The notes beneath the pieces were generated by a model that did no database searches, had not been told where the DNA came from, and saw nothing but the letters and a program-made list of their open reading frames with translations. Source: Saccoglossus kowalevskii (lineage: Eukaryota; Hemichordata; Enteropneusta; Harrimaniidae). From it: a stretch of 64,000 bases of DNA. A program made the position numbers and the translations under genes. Where the stretch lies: positions 1-64,000 of the forward strand of contig NW_003155356.1 of assembly GCF_000003605.2 (NCBI RefSeq), in the 5' to 3' direction. Positions 45,201 through 60,200 of the stretch are shown piece after piece (the first letter of the stretch is position 1; every line of letters starts with the position of its first letter).

Positions 45201-48200
45201 CAACAGCAAACGAATATTTTTGAGGGCGACGGGCATGGATTGGCTAATTGCAGGTGTGGCAAAAATGAAAAGTGAATGACCATGTTGCTCCCGAAGTTAC
45301 TGGTTCCCAGCCACATATATTCATGATTCAGTGTGAAACTGTTACCTGTGCAAATGACAGTAGAAGCAGGATTTTCGGTAAATAACAGACATGCCACGTT
45401 GTTGCGTGTGTCGCTATCAGTATCTGTGACTTGAAGCTCAATACATAATCTGGTGTAAACCGTGCATTGCTCTGCGTCCAATGTCAGTGACAGTACAGCG
45501 TCTGTGATGCTGGCCGCATTAGCAGCAGCAGTGCTCATTCCAGTGGCGTCAACTACAGATGACTGTGAAGAGGTATCGTCGTTTGCAAAGAACGCCTTAA
45601 CGCCTGACACTTCAGCACCACCATTTACTGAGTCTAAGTCTATGTCTATAGTCACATCCGTTGAAGTTCCAATGCTGTATACTAAATCCGATGATGGACT
45701 TGTGATGGAGAAGGAATTAACAGCCACATCTGCAAGAATTCAATATAACTTGAATTAATAAAATTATGTGGGTTGTATAATGTCGTTAATTAATTAAACC
45801 CTTTATGTCAAAGATGGTGCTTCACTAATTCATGATCTAAATTCCCATTTGATAACTTGAAGCTCAGTCGATGTGGTACTGTATGAAATGAAACAGATTG
45901 AAATGAAAGTATGGCGTCTCATGCAAAAAGTTGTGTTCAAAATTCAGGAATATTATCACTCATTCAAATTCAAATTAAGACAATTGTGTCGCTCCAGTGA
46001 GTTATAAAAAAATAAAAACAGGTTCCAATGATGGATATGTTTTTTTGATTTACGAAACCACGTGCGTTTCTTACAATTATCCAACTAAAACAGCTACAGA
46101 ATGGCCGTGCACAAACAAACATATATTTGACAGTCTTTCTGCCTTCAACATTCTTAAATGAACAGCCACTTTTGGGGAGTCCATTTGACTTGGCCACTGA
46201 TTCTTATCAATAAGCAAAGGATCACACTCGAGTCTGAGAGGCTAGATTATTGGATTGCGGATAAGCACCTCAACTTTCAACTAAAAGGCTGCGAAAAAAG
46301 TGAATTGGTCAACAGCAAACGAATATTTTTGAGGGCGACGGGCATGGATTGGCTAATTGCAGGTGTGGCAAAAATGAAAAGTGAATGACCATGTTGCTCC
46401 CGAAGTTACTGGTTCCCAGCCACATATATTCATGATTCAGTGTGAAACTGTTACCTGTGCAAATGACAGTAGAAGCAGGATTTTCGGTAAATAACAGACA
46501 TGCCACGTTGTTGCGTGTGTCGCTATCAGTATCTGTGACTTGAAGCTCAATACATAATCTGGTGTAAACCGTGCATTGCTCTGCGTCCAATGTCAATGAC
46601 AGTACAGCGTCTGTGATGCTGGCCGCATTAGCAGCAGCAGTGCTCGTTCCAGTGGCGTCAACCACAAATGACTGTGAAGAGGTATCGTCGTTTGCAAAGA
46701 ACGCCTTAACGCCTGACACTTCAGCACCACCATTTACTGAGTCTAAGTCTATGTCTATAGTCACATCCGTTGAAGTTCCAATGGTGTATACTAAATCCGA
46801 TGATGGACTTGTGATGGAGAAGGAATTAACAGCCACATCTGCAAGAATTCAATATAACTTGAATTAATAAAATTATGTGGGTTGTATAATGTCGTTAATT
46901 AATTAAACCCTTTATGTAAAAGATGGTGCTTCACTAATTCATGATCTAAATTCCCATTTGATAACTTGAAGCTCAGTCCATGTGGTATTGTATGAAATGA
47001 AACAGATTGAAATGAAAGTATGGCGTCTCATGCAAAAAGTTGTGTTCAAAATTCAGGAATATTATCACTCATTCAAATTCAAATTAAGACAATTGTGTCG
47101 CCCCAGTGAGTTATAAAACAATAAAAACAGGTTCCAATGATGGATATGTTGTTTTGATTTACGAAACTACGTGCGTTTCTTACAATTATCCAACTAAAAC
47201 AGCTACAGAATGGCCGTGCACAAACAAACATATATTTGACAGTCTTTCTGCCTTCAACATTCTTAAATGAACAGCCACTTTTGGGGAGTCCATTTGACTT
47301 GACCACTGATTCTTATCAAAAAGCAAAGGATCACACTCGAGTCTGAGAGACTAGATTATTGGATTGCGGATAAGCACCTCAACTTTCAACTAAAAGGTTG
47401 CGAAAAAAGTGAATTGGTCAACAGGAAACGAATATTTTTTGAGAGCGACGGGCATGGATTGGCTAATTGCAGGTGTGTCAAAAATGAAAAGTGAATGACC
47501 ATGTTGCTCCCGGAGTTACTGGTTCCCAGCCACATATATTCATGATTCAGTGTGAAACTGTTACCTGTGCAAATGACAGTAGAAGCAGGATTTTCGGTAA
47601 ATAACAGACATGCCACGTTGTTGCGTGTGTCGCTATCAGTATCTGTGACTTGAAGCTCAATACATAATCTGGTGTAAACCGTGCATTGCTCTGCGTCCAA
47701 TGTCAGTGACAGTACAGCGTCTGTGATGCTGGCCGCATTAGCAGCAGCAGTGTTCGTTCCAGTGGCGTCAACTACAGATGACTGTGAAGAGGTATCGTCG
47801 TTTGCAAAGAACGCCTTAACGCCTGACACTTCAGCACCACCATTTACTGAGTCTAAGTCTATGTCTATAGTCACATCCGTTGAAGTTCCAATGGTGTATA
47901 CTAAATCCGATGATGGACTTGTGATGGAGAAGGAATTAACAGCCACATCTGCAAGAATTCAATATAACTTGAATTAATAAAATTATGTGGGTTGCATAAT
48001 GTCGTTAATTAATTAAACCCTTTATGTAAAAGATGGTGCTTCACTAATTCATGATCTAAATTCCCATTTGATAACTTGAAGCTCAGTCCATGTGGTACTG
48101 TATGAAATGAAACAGATTGAAATGAAAGTATGGCGTCTCATGCAAAAAGTTGTGTTCAAAATTCAGGAATATTATCACTCATTCAAATTCAAATTAAGAC

Positions 48201-51200
48201 AATTGTGTCGCTCCAGTGAGTTATAAAACAATAAAAACAGGTTCCAATGATGGATATGTTTTTTTTATTTACGAAACTACGTGCGTTTCTTACAATTATC
48301 CAACTAAAACAGCTACAGAATGGCCGTGCACAAACAAACATATATTTGACAGTCTTTCTGCCTTCAACATTCTTAAATGAACAGACACTTTTGGGGAGTC
48401 CATTTGACTTGACCACTGATTCTTATCAATAAGCAAAGGATCACACTCGAGTCTGAGAGGCTAGATTATTGGATTGCGGATAAGCACCTCAACTTTCAAC
48501 TAAAAGGCTGCGAAAAAAGTGAATTGGTCAACAGCAAACGAATATTTTTGAGGGCGACGGGCATGGATTGGCTAATTGCAGGTGTGGCAAAAATGAAAAG
48601 TGAATGACCATGTTTCTCTCGGAGTTACTGGTTTCCAGCCACATATATTCATGATTCAGTGTGAAACTGTTACCTGTGCAAATGACAGTAGAAGCAGGAT
48701 TTTCGGTAAATAACAGACATGCCACGTTGTTGCGTGTGTCGCTATCAGTATCTGTGACTTGAAGCTCAATACATAATCTGGTGTAAACCGTGCATTGCTC
48801 TGCGTCCAATGTCAGTGACAGTACAGCGCCCGTGATGGTGGCCGCATTAGCAGCAGCAGTGCTCGTTCCAGTGCCGTCAATCACAGATGACTGTGAAGAG
48901 GTATCGTCGTTTGCAAAGAACGCCTTAACGCCTGACACTTCAGCACCACCATTTACTGAGTCTAAGTCTATGTCTATAGTCACATCCGTTGAAGTTCCAA
49001 TGGTGTATACTAAATCCGATGATGGACTTGTGATGGAGAAGGAATTAACAGCCACATCTGCAAGAATTCAATATAACTTGAATTAATAAAATTATGTGGG
49101 TTGTATAATGTCGTTAATTAATTAAACCCTTTATGTAAAAGATGGTGCTTCACTAATTCATGATCTAAATTCCAATTTGATAACTTGAAGCTCAGTCGAT
49201 GTGGTACTGTATGAAATGAAACAGATTGAAATGAAAGTATGGCGTCTCATGCAAAAAGTTGTGTTCAAAATTCATGAATATTATCACTCATTCAAATTCA
49301 AATTAAGACAATTGTGTCGCTCCAGTGAGTTATAAAAAAATAAAAACAGGTTCCAATGATGGACATGTTTTTTTGATTTACGAAACCACGTGCGTTTCTT
49401 ACAATTATCCAACTAAAACAGCTACAGAATGGCCGTGCACAAACAAACATATATTTGACAGTCTTTCTGCCTTCAACATTCTTAAATGAACAGCCACTTT
49501 TGGGGAGTCCATTTGACTTGACCACTGATTCTTATCAATAAGCAAAGGATCACACTCGAGTCTGAGAGGCTAGATTATTGGATTGCGGATAAGCAGCTCA
49601 ACTTTCATCTAAAAGGCTGCGAAAAAAGTGAATTGGTCAACAGCAAACGAATATTTTTGAGGGCGACGGGCATGGATTGGCTAATTGCAGGTGTGGCAAA
49701 AATGAAAAGTGAATGACCATGTTGCTCCCGAAGTTACTGGTTCCCAGCCACATATATTCATGATTCAGTGTGAAACTGTTACCTGTGCAAATGACAGTAG
49801 AAGCAGGATTTTCGGTAAATAACAGACATGCCACGTTGTTGCGTGTGTCGCTATCAGTATCTGTGACTTGAAGCTCAATACATAATCTGGTGTAAACCGT
49901 GCATTGCTCTGCGTCCAATGTCAGTGACAGTACAGCGTCTGTGATGCTGGCCGCATTAGCAGCAGCAGTGCTCGTTCCAGTGGCGTCAACTACAGATGAC
50001 TGTGAAGAGGTATCGTCGTTTGCAAAGAACGCCTTAACGCCTGACACTTCAGCACCACCATTTACTGAGTCTAAGTCTATGTCTATAGTCACATCCGTTG
50101 AAGTTCCAATGGTGTATACTAAATCCGATGATGGACTTGTGATGGAGAAGGAATTAACAGCCACATCTGCAAGAATTCAATATAACTTGAATTAATAAAA
50201 TTATGTGGGTTGTATAATGTCGTTAATTAATTAAACCCTTTATGTAAAAGATGGTGCTTCACGAATTCATGATCTAAATTCCCATTTGATAACTTGAAGC
50301 TCAGTCCATGTGGTACTGTATGAAATGAAACAGATTGAAATGAAAGTATGGCGTCTCATGCAAAAAGCTGTGTTCAAAATTCAGGAATATTATCACTCAT
50401 TCAAATTCAAATTAAGACAATTGTGTCGCCCCAGTGAGTTATAAAACAATAAAAACAGGTTCCAATGATGGATATGTTGTTTTGATTTACGAAACTACGT
50501 GCGTTTCTTACAATTATCCAACTAAAACAGCTACAGAATGGCCGTGCACAAACAAACATATATTTGACAGTCTTTCTGCCTTCAACATTCTTAAATGAAC
50601 AGCCACTTTTGGGGAGTCCATTTGACTTGACCACTGATTCTTATCAAAAAGCAAAGGATCACACTCGAGTCTGAGAGGCTAGATTATTGGATTGCGGATA
50701 AGCACCTCAACTTTCAACTAAAAGGTTGCGAAAAAAGTGAATTGGTCAACAGGAAACGAATATTTTTTGAGGGCGACGGGCATGGATTGGCTAATTGCAG
50801 GTGTGTCAAAAATGAAAAGTGAATGACCATGTTGCTCCCGGAGTTACTGGTTCCCAGCCACATATATTCATGATTCAGTGTGAAACTGTTACCTGTGCAA
50901 ATGACAGTAGAAGCAGGATGTTCGGTAAATAACAGACATGCCACGTTGTTGCGTGTGTCGCTATCAGTATCTGTGACTGAAGCTCAATACATAATTTGGT
51001 GTAAACCGTGCATTGCTTTGCGTCCAATGTCAGTGACAGTACAGCGTATGTGATGTTGGCCGCATTAGCAGCAGCAGTGCTCGTTCCAGTGGCGTCAACC
51101 ACAGATGACTGTGAAGAGGAATCGTCGTTTGCAAAGAACGCCTTAACGCCTGACACTTCAGCACCACCATTTACTGAGTCTAAGTCTATGTCTATATTCA

Positions 51201-54200
51201 CATCCGTTGAAGTTCCAATGGTGTATACTAAATCCGATGATGGACTTGTGATGGAGAAGGAATTAACAGCCACATCTGCAAGAATTCAATATAACTTGAA
51301 TTAATAAAATTATGTGGGTTGTATAATGTCGTTAATTAATTAAACCCTTTATGTAAAAGATGGTGCTTCACTAATTTATGATCTAAATTCCCATTTGATA
51401 ACTTGAAGCTCAGTCCATGTGGTACTGTATGAAATGAAACAGATTGAAATGAAAGTATGGCGTCTCATGCAAAAAGTTGTGTTCAAAATTCAGGAATATT
51501 ATCACTCATTCAAATTCAAATTAAGACAATTGTGTCGCCCCAGTGAGTTATAAAACAATAAAAACAGGTTCCAATGATGGATATGTTGTTTTGATTTACG
51601 AAACTACGTGCGTTTCTTACAATTATCCAACTAAAACAGCTACAGAATGGCCGTGCACAAACAAACATATATTTGACAGTCTTTCTGCCTTCAACATTAT
51701 TAAATGAACAGCCACTTTTGGGGAGTCCATTTGAGTTGACCACTGATTCTTATCAATAAGCAAAGGATCACACTCGAGTCTGAGAGGCTAGATTATTGGA
51801 TTGCGGATAAGCACCTCAACTTTCAACTAAAAGGCTGCGAAAAAAGTGAATTGGTCAACAGCAAACGAATATTTTTGAGGGCGACGGGCATGGATTGGCT
51901 AATTGCAGGTGTGGCAAAAATGAAAAGTGAATGACCATGTTGCTCCCGAATTTACTGGTTCCCAGCCACATATATTCATGATTCAGTGTGAAACTGTTAC
52001 CTGTGCAAATGACAGTAGAAGCAGGATTTTCGGTAAATAACAGACATGCCACGTTGTTGCGTGTGTCGCTATCAGTATCTGTGACTTGAAGCTCAATACA
52101 TAATCTGGTGTAAACCGTGCATTGCTCTGCGTCCAATGTCAGTGACAGTACAGCGTCTGTGATGCTGGCCGCATTAGCAGCAGCAGTGCTCGTTCCAGTG
52201 GCGTCAACCACAGATGACTGTGAAGAGGTATCGTCGTTTGCAAAGAACGCCTTAACGCCTGACACTTCAGCACCACCATTTACTGAGTCTAAGTCTATGT
52301 CTATAGTCACATCCGTTGAAGTTCCAATGGTGTATACTAAATCCGATGATGGACTTGTGATGGAGAAGGAATTAACAGCCACATCTGCAAGAATTCAAAA
52401 TAACTTGAATTAATAAAATTATGTGGGTGGTATAATGTCGTTAATTAATTAAACCCTTTATGTAAAAGATGGTGCTTCACTAATTCATGATCTAAATTCC
52501 CATTTGATAACTTGAAGCTCAGTCCATGTGGTATTGTATGAAATGAAACAGATTGAAATGAAAGTATGGCGTCTCATGCAAAAAGTTGTGTTCAAAATTC
52601 AGGAATATTATCACTCATTCAAATTCAAATTAAGACAATTGTGTCACCCCAGTGAGTTATAAAACAATAAAAACAGGTTCCAATGATGGATATGTTGTTT
52701 TGATTTACGAAACTACGTGCGTTTCTTACAATTATCCAACTAAAACAGCTACAGAATGGCCGTGCACAAACAAACATATATTTGACAGTCTTTCTGCCTT
52801 CAACATTCTTAAATGAACAGCCACTTTTGGGGAGTCCATTTGACTTGACCACTGATTCTTATCAAAAAGCAAAGGATCACACTCGAGTCTGAGAGGCTAG
52901 ATTATTGGATTGCGGATAAGCACCTCAACTTTCAACTAAAAGGTTGCGAAAAAAGTGAATTGGTCAACAGGAAACGAATATTTTTTGAGGGCGACGGGCA
53001 TGGATTGGCTAATTGCAGGTGTGTCAAAAATGAAAAGTGAATGACCATGTTGCTCCCGGAGTTACTGGTTCCCAGCCACATATATTCATGATTCAGTGTG
53101 AAACTGTTACCTGTGCAAATGACAGTAGAAGCAGGATTTTCGGTAAATAACAGACATGCCACGTTGTTGCGTGTGTCGCTATCAGTATCTGTGACTTGAA
53201 GCTCAATACATAATCTGGTGTAAACCGTGCATTGCTCTGCGTCCAATGTCAGTGACAGTACAGCGTCTGTGATGCTGGCCGCATTAGCAGCAGCAGTGCT
53301 CGTTCCAGTGGCGTCAACTACAGATGACTGTGAAGAGGTATCGTCGTTTGCAAAGAACGCCTTAACGCCTGACACTTCAGCACCACCATTTACTGAGTCT
53401 AAGTCTATGTCTATAGTCACATCCGTTGAAGTTCCAATGGTGTATACTAAATCCGATGATGGACTTGTGATGGAGAAGGAATTAACAGCCACATCTGCAA
53501 GAATTCAATATAACTTGAATTAATAAAATTATGTGGGTTGTATAATGTCGTTAATTAATTAAACCCTTTATGTAAAAGATGGTGCTTCACTAATTTATGA
53601 TCTAAATTCCCATTTGATAACTTGAAGCTCAGTCCATGTGGTACTGTATGAAATGAAACAGATTGAAATGAAAGTATGGCGTCTCATGCAAAAAGTTGTG
53701 TTCAAAATTCAGGAATATTATCACTCATTCAAATTCAAATTAAGACAATTGTGTCGCCCCAGTGAGTTATAAAACAATAAAAACAGGTTCCAATGATGGA
53801 TATGTTGTTTTGATTTACGAAACTACGTGCGTTTCTTACAATTATCCAACTAAAACAGCTACAGAATGGCCGTGCACAAACAAACATATATTTGACAGTC
53901 TTTCTGCATTCAACATTATTAAATGAACAGCCACTTTTGGGGAGTCCATTTGAGTTGACCACTGATTCTTATTAATAAGCAAAGGATCACACTCGAGTCT
54001 GAGAGGCTAGATTATTGGATTGCGGATAAGCACCTCAACTGTCAACTAAAAGGCTGCGAAAAAAGTGAATTGGTCAACAGCAAACGAATATTTTTGAGGG
54101 GCGACGGGCATGGATTGGCTAATTGCAGGTGTGGCAAAAATGAAAAGTGAATGACCATGTTGCTCCCGAATTTACTGGTTCCCAGCCACATATATTCATG

Positions 54201-57200
54201 ATTCAGTGTGAAACTGTTACCTGTGCAAATGACAGTAGAAGCAGGATTTTCGGTAAATAACAGACATGCCACGTTGTTGCGTGTGTCGCTATCAGTATCT
54301 GTGACTTGAAGCTCAATACATAATCTGGTGTAAACCGTGCATTGCTCTGCGTCCAATGTCAGTGACAGTACAGCGTCTGTGATGCTGGCCGCATTAGCAG
54401 CAGCAGTGCTCGTTCCAGTGGCGTCAACCACAGATGACTGTGAAGAGGTATCGTCGTTTGCAAAGAACGCCTTAACGCCTGACACTTCAGCACCACCATT
54501 TACTGAGTCTAAGTCTATGTCTATAGTCACATCCGTTGAAGTTCCAATGGTGTATACTAAATCCGATGATGGACTTGTGATGGAGAAGGAATTAACAGCC
54601 ACATCTGCAAGAATTCAATATAACTTGAATTAATAAAATTATGTGGGTTGTATAATGTCGTTAATTAATTAAACCCTTTATGTAAAAGATGGTGTTTCAC
54701 TAATTCATGATCTAAATTCCCATTTGATAACTTGAAGCTCAGTCCATGTGGTACTGTATGAAATGAAACAGATTGAAATGAAAGTATGGCGTCTCATGCA
54801 AAAAGTTGTGTTCAAAATTCAGGAATATTATCACTCATTCAAATTCAAATTAAGACAATTGTGTCGCCCCAGTGAGTTATAAAACAATAAAAACAGGTTC
54901 CAATGATGGATATGTTGCTTTGATTTACGAAACTACGTGCGTTTCTTACAATTATCCAACTAAAACAGCTACAGAATGGCCGTGCACAAACAAACATATA
55001 TTTGACAGTCTTTCTGCCTTCAACATTCTTAAATGAACAGCCACTTTTGGGGAGTCCATTTGACTTGACCACTGATTCTTATCAATAAGCAAAGGATCAC
55101 ACTCGAGTCTGAGAGGCTAGATTATTGGATTGCGGATAAGCACCTCAACTTTCAACTAAAAGGCTGCGAAAAAATTGACTTGGTCAACAGTAAACGAATA
55201 TTTTTGAGGGCGACGGGCATGGATTGGCTAATTGCAGGTGTGTCAAAAATGAAAAGTGAATGACCATGTTGCTTCCGGAGTTACTGGTTCCCAGCCACAT
55301 ATATTCATGATTCAGTGTGAAACTGTTACCTGTGCAAATGACAGTAGAAGCAGGATGTTCGGTAAATAACAGACATGCCACGTTGTTGCGTGTGTCGCTA
55401 TCAGTATCTGTGACTTGAAGCTCAATACATAATCTGGTGTAAACCGTGCATTGCTCTGCGTCCAATGTCAGTGACAGTACAGCGTCTGTGATGCTGGCCG
55501 CATTAGCAGCAGCAGTGCTCGTTCCAGTGGCGTCAACTACAGATGACTGTGAAGAGGTATCGTCGTTTGCAAAGAACGCCTTAACGCCTGACACTTCAGC
55601 ACCACCATTTACTGAGTCTAAGTCTATGTCTATAGTCACATCCGTTGAAGTTCCAATGGTGTATACTAAATCCGATGATGGACTTGTGATGGAGAAGGAA
55701 TTAACAGCCACATCTGCAAGAATTCAATATAACTTGAATTAATAAAATTATGTGGGTTGTATAATGTCGTTAATTAATTAAACCCTTTATGTAAAAGATG
55801 GTGCTTCACTAATTTATGATCTAAATTCCCATTTGATAACTTGAAGCTCAGTCCATGTGGTACTGTATGAAATGAAACAGATTGAAATGAAAGTATGGCG
55901 TCTCATGCAAAAAGTTGTGTTCAAATTCAGATATTATCACTCATTCAAATTCAAATTAAGACAATTGTGTCGCCCCAGTGAGTTATAAAACATAAAACAG
56001 GTTCCATGATGATATGTTGTTTGATTTACGAAACTACGTGCGTTTCTTACAATTATCCAACTAAAACAGCTACAGAATGGCCGTGCACAAACAAACATAT
56101 ATTTGACAGTCTTTCTGCCTTCAACATTCTTAAATGAACAGCCACTTTTGGGGAGTCCATTTGACTTGACCACTGATTCTTATCAATAAGCAAAGGATCA
56201 CACTCGAGTCTGAGAGGCTAGATTATTGGATTGCGGATAAGCACCTCAACTGTCAACTAAAAGGCTGCGAAAAAATTGACTTGGTCAACAGTAAACGAAT
56301 ATTTTTGAGGGCGACGGGCATGGATTGGCTAATTGCAGGTGTGGCAAAAATGAAAAGTGAATGACCATGTTGCTCCCGAAGTTACTGGTTCCCAGCCACA
56401 TATATTCATGATTCAGTGTGAAACTGTTACCTGTGCAAATGACAGTAGAAGCAGGATTTTCGGTAAATAACAGACATGCCACGTTGTTGCGTGTGTCGCT
56501 ATCAGTATCTGTGACTTGAAGCTCAATACATAATCTGGTGTAAACCGTGCATTGCTCTGCGTCCAATGTCAGTGACAGTACAGCGTCTGTGATGCTGGCC
56601 GCATTAGCAGCAGCAGTGCTCGTTCCAGTGGCGTCAACCACAGATGACTGTGAAGAGGTATCGTCGTTTGCAAAGAACGCCTTAACGCCTGACACTTCAG
56701 CACCACCATTTACTGAGTCTAAGTCTATGTCTATAGTCACATCCGTTGAAGTTCCAATGGTGTATACTAAATCCGATGATGGACTTGTGATGGAGAAGGA
56801 ATTAACAGCCACATCTGCAAGAATTCAATATAACTTGAATTAATAAAATTATGTGGGTGGTATAATGTCGTTAATTAATTAAACCCTTTATGTAAAAGAT
56901 GGTGCTTCACTAATTAATGATCTAAATTCCCATTTGATAACTTGAAGCTCAGTCCATGTGGTATTGTATGAAATGAAACAGATTGAAATGAAAGTATGGC
57001 GTCTCATGCAAAAAGTTGTGTTCAAAATTCAGGAATATTATCACTCATTCAAATTCAAATTAAGACAATTGTGTCGCCCCAGTGAGTTATAAAACAATAA
57101 AAACAGGTTCCAATGATGGATATGTTGCTTTGATTTACGAAACTACGTGCGTTTCTTACAATTATCCAACTAAAACAGCTACAGAATGGCCGTGCACAAA

Positions 57201-60200
57201 CAAACATATATTTGACAGTCTTTCTGCCTTCAACATTCTTAAATGAACAGCCACTTTTGGGGAGTCCATTTGACTTGACCACTGATTCTTATCAATAAGC
57301 AAAGGATCACACTCGTGTCTGAGAGGCTAGATTATTGGATTGTGGATAAGCACCTCAACTTTCAACTAAAAGGCTGCGAAAAAAGTGAATTGGTCAACAG
57401 CAAACGAATATTTTTGAGGACGACGGGCATGGATTGGCTAATTGCAGGTGTGGCAAAAATGAAAAGTGAATGACCATGTTGCTCCCGGAGTTACTGGTTC
57501 CCAGCCACATATATTCATGATTCAGTGTGAAACTGTTACCTGTGCAAATGACAGTAGAAGCAGGATTTTCGGTAAATAACAGACATGCCACGTTGTTGCG
57601 TGTGTCGCTATCAGTATCTGTGACTTGAAGCTCAATACATAATCTGGTGTAAACCGTGCATTGCTCTGCGTCCAATGTCAGCGACAGTACTGCGTTTGTG
57701 ATGCTGGCCGCATTAGCAGCAGCAGTGCTCGTTCCAGTGGCGTCAACCACAGATGACTGTGAAGAGGAATCGTCGTTTGCAAAGAACGCCTTAACGCCTG
57801 ACACTTCAGCACCACCATTTACTGAGTCTAAGACTATGTCTATAGTCACATCCGTTGAAGTTCCAATGGTGTATACTAAATCCGATGATGGACTTGTGAT
57901 GGAGAAGGAATTAACAGCCACATCTGCAAGAATTCAATATAACTTGAATTAATAAAATTATGTGGGTTGTATAATGTCGTTAATTAATTAAACCCTTTAT
58001 GTAAAAGATGGTGCTTCACTAATTCATGATCTAAATTCCCATTTGATAACTTGAAGCTCAGTCGATGTGGTACTGTATGAAATGAAACAGATTGAAATGA
58101 AAGTATGGCGTCTCATGCAAAAAGTTGTGTTCACAATTAAGGAATATTATCACTCATTCAAATTCAAATTAAAACAATTGTGTCGCCCCAGTGAGTTATA
58201 AAACAATAAAAACAGGTTCCAATGATGGATATGTTGTTTTGATTTACGAAACTACGTGCGTTTCTTACAATTATCCAACTAAAACAGCTACAGAATGGCC
58301 GTGCACAAACAAACATACATTTGACAGTCTTTCTGCCTTCAACATTCTTAAATTAACAGCCACTTTTGGGGAGTCCATTTGACTTGACCACTGATTCTTA
58401 TCAATAAGCAAAGGATCACACTCGAGTCTGAGAGGCTAGATTATTGGATTGCGGATAAGCACCTCAACTTTCAACTAAAAGGCTGCGAAAAAAGTGAATT
58501 GGTCAACAGCAAACGAATATTTTTGAGGGCGACGGGCATGGATGGGCTAATTGCAGGTGTGGCAAAAATGAAAAGTGAATGACCATGTTGCTCCCGAAGT
58601 TACTGGTTCCCAGCCACATATATTCATGATTCAGTGTGAAACTGTTACCTGTGCAAATGACAGTAGAAGCAGGATTTTCGGTAAATAACAGACATGCCAC
58701 GTTGTTGCGTGTGTCGCTATCAGTATCTGTGACTTGAAGCTCAATACATAATCTGGTGTAAACCGTGCATTGCTCTGCGTCCAATGTCAGTGACAGTACA
58801 GCGTCTGTGATGCTGGCCGCATTAGCAGCAGCAGTGCTCGTTCCAGTGGCGTCAACCACAGATGACTGTGAAGAGGTATCGTCGTTTGCAAAGAACACTT
58901 TAACGCTGACACTTCAGCACCACCATTTACTGAGTCTAAGTCTATGTCTATAGTCACATCCGTTGAAGTTCCAATGGTGTATACTAAATCCGATGATGGA
59001 CTTGTGATGGAGAAGGAATTAACAGCCACATCTGCAAGAATTCAATATAACTTGAATTAATAAAATTAGGTGGGTTGTATAATGTCGTTAATTAATTAAA
59101 CCCTTTATGTAAAAGATGGTGCTTCACTAATTCATGATCTAAATTCCCATTTGATAACTTGAAGCTCAGTCCATGTGGTACTGTATGAAATGAAACAGAT
59201 TGAAATGAAAGTATGGCGTCTCATGCAAAAAGTTGTGTTCAAAATTCAGGAATATTATCACTCATTCAAATTCAAATTAAGACAATTGTGTCGCCCCAGT
59301 GAGTTATAAAACAATAAAAACAGGTTCCAATGATGGATATGTTGTTTTGATTTACGAAACTACGTGCGTTTCTTACAATTATCCAACTAAAACAGCTACA
59401 GAATGGCCGTGCACAAACAAACATATATTTGACAGTCTTTCTGCCTTCAACATTCTTAAATGAACAGCCACTTTTGGGGAGTCCATTTGACTTGACCACT
59501 GATTCTTATCAATAAGCAAAGGATCACACTCGAGTCTGAGAGGCTAGATTATTGGATTGCGGATAAGCACCTCAACTTTCAACTAAAAGGCTGCGAAAAA
59601 AGTGAATTGGTCAACAGCAAACGAATATTTTTGAGGGCGACGGGCATGGATTGGCTAATTGCAGGTGTGGCAAAAATGAAAAGTGAATGACCATGTTGCT
59701 CCCGAAGTTACTGGTTCCCAGCCACATATATTCATGATTCAGTGTGAAACTGTTACCTGTGCAAATGACAGTAGAAGCAGGATTTTCGGTAAATAACAGA
59801 CATGCCACGTTGTTGCGTGTGTCGCTATCAGTATCTGTGACTTGAAGCTCAATACATAATCTGGTGTAAACCGTGCATTGCTCTGCGTCCAATGTCAATG
59901 ACAGTACAGCGTCTGTGATGCTGGCCGCATTAGCAGCAGCAGTGCTCGTTCCAGTGGCGTCAACCACAGATGACTGTGAAGAGGTATCGTCGTTTGCAAA
60001 GAACGCCTTAACGCCTGACACTTCAGCACCACCATTTACTGAGTCTAAGTCTATGTCTATAGTCACATCCGTTGAAGTTCCAATGGTGTATACTAAATCC
60101 GATGATGGACTTGTGATGGAGAAGGAATTAACAGCCACATCTGCAAGAATTCAATATAACTTGAATTAATAAAATTATGTGGGTTGTATAATGTCGTTAA

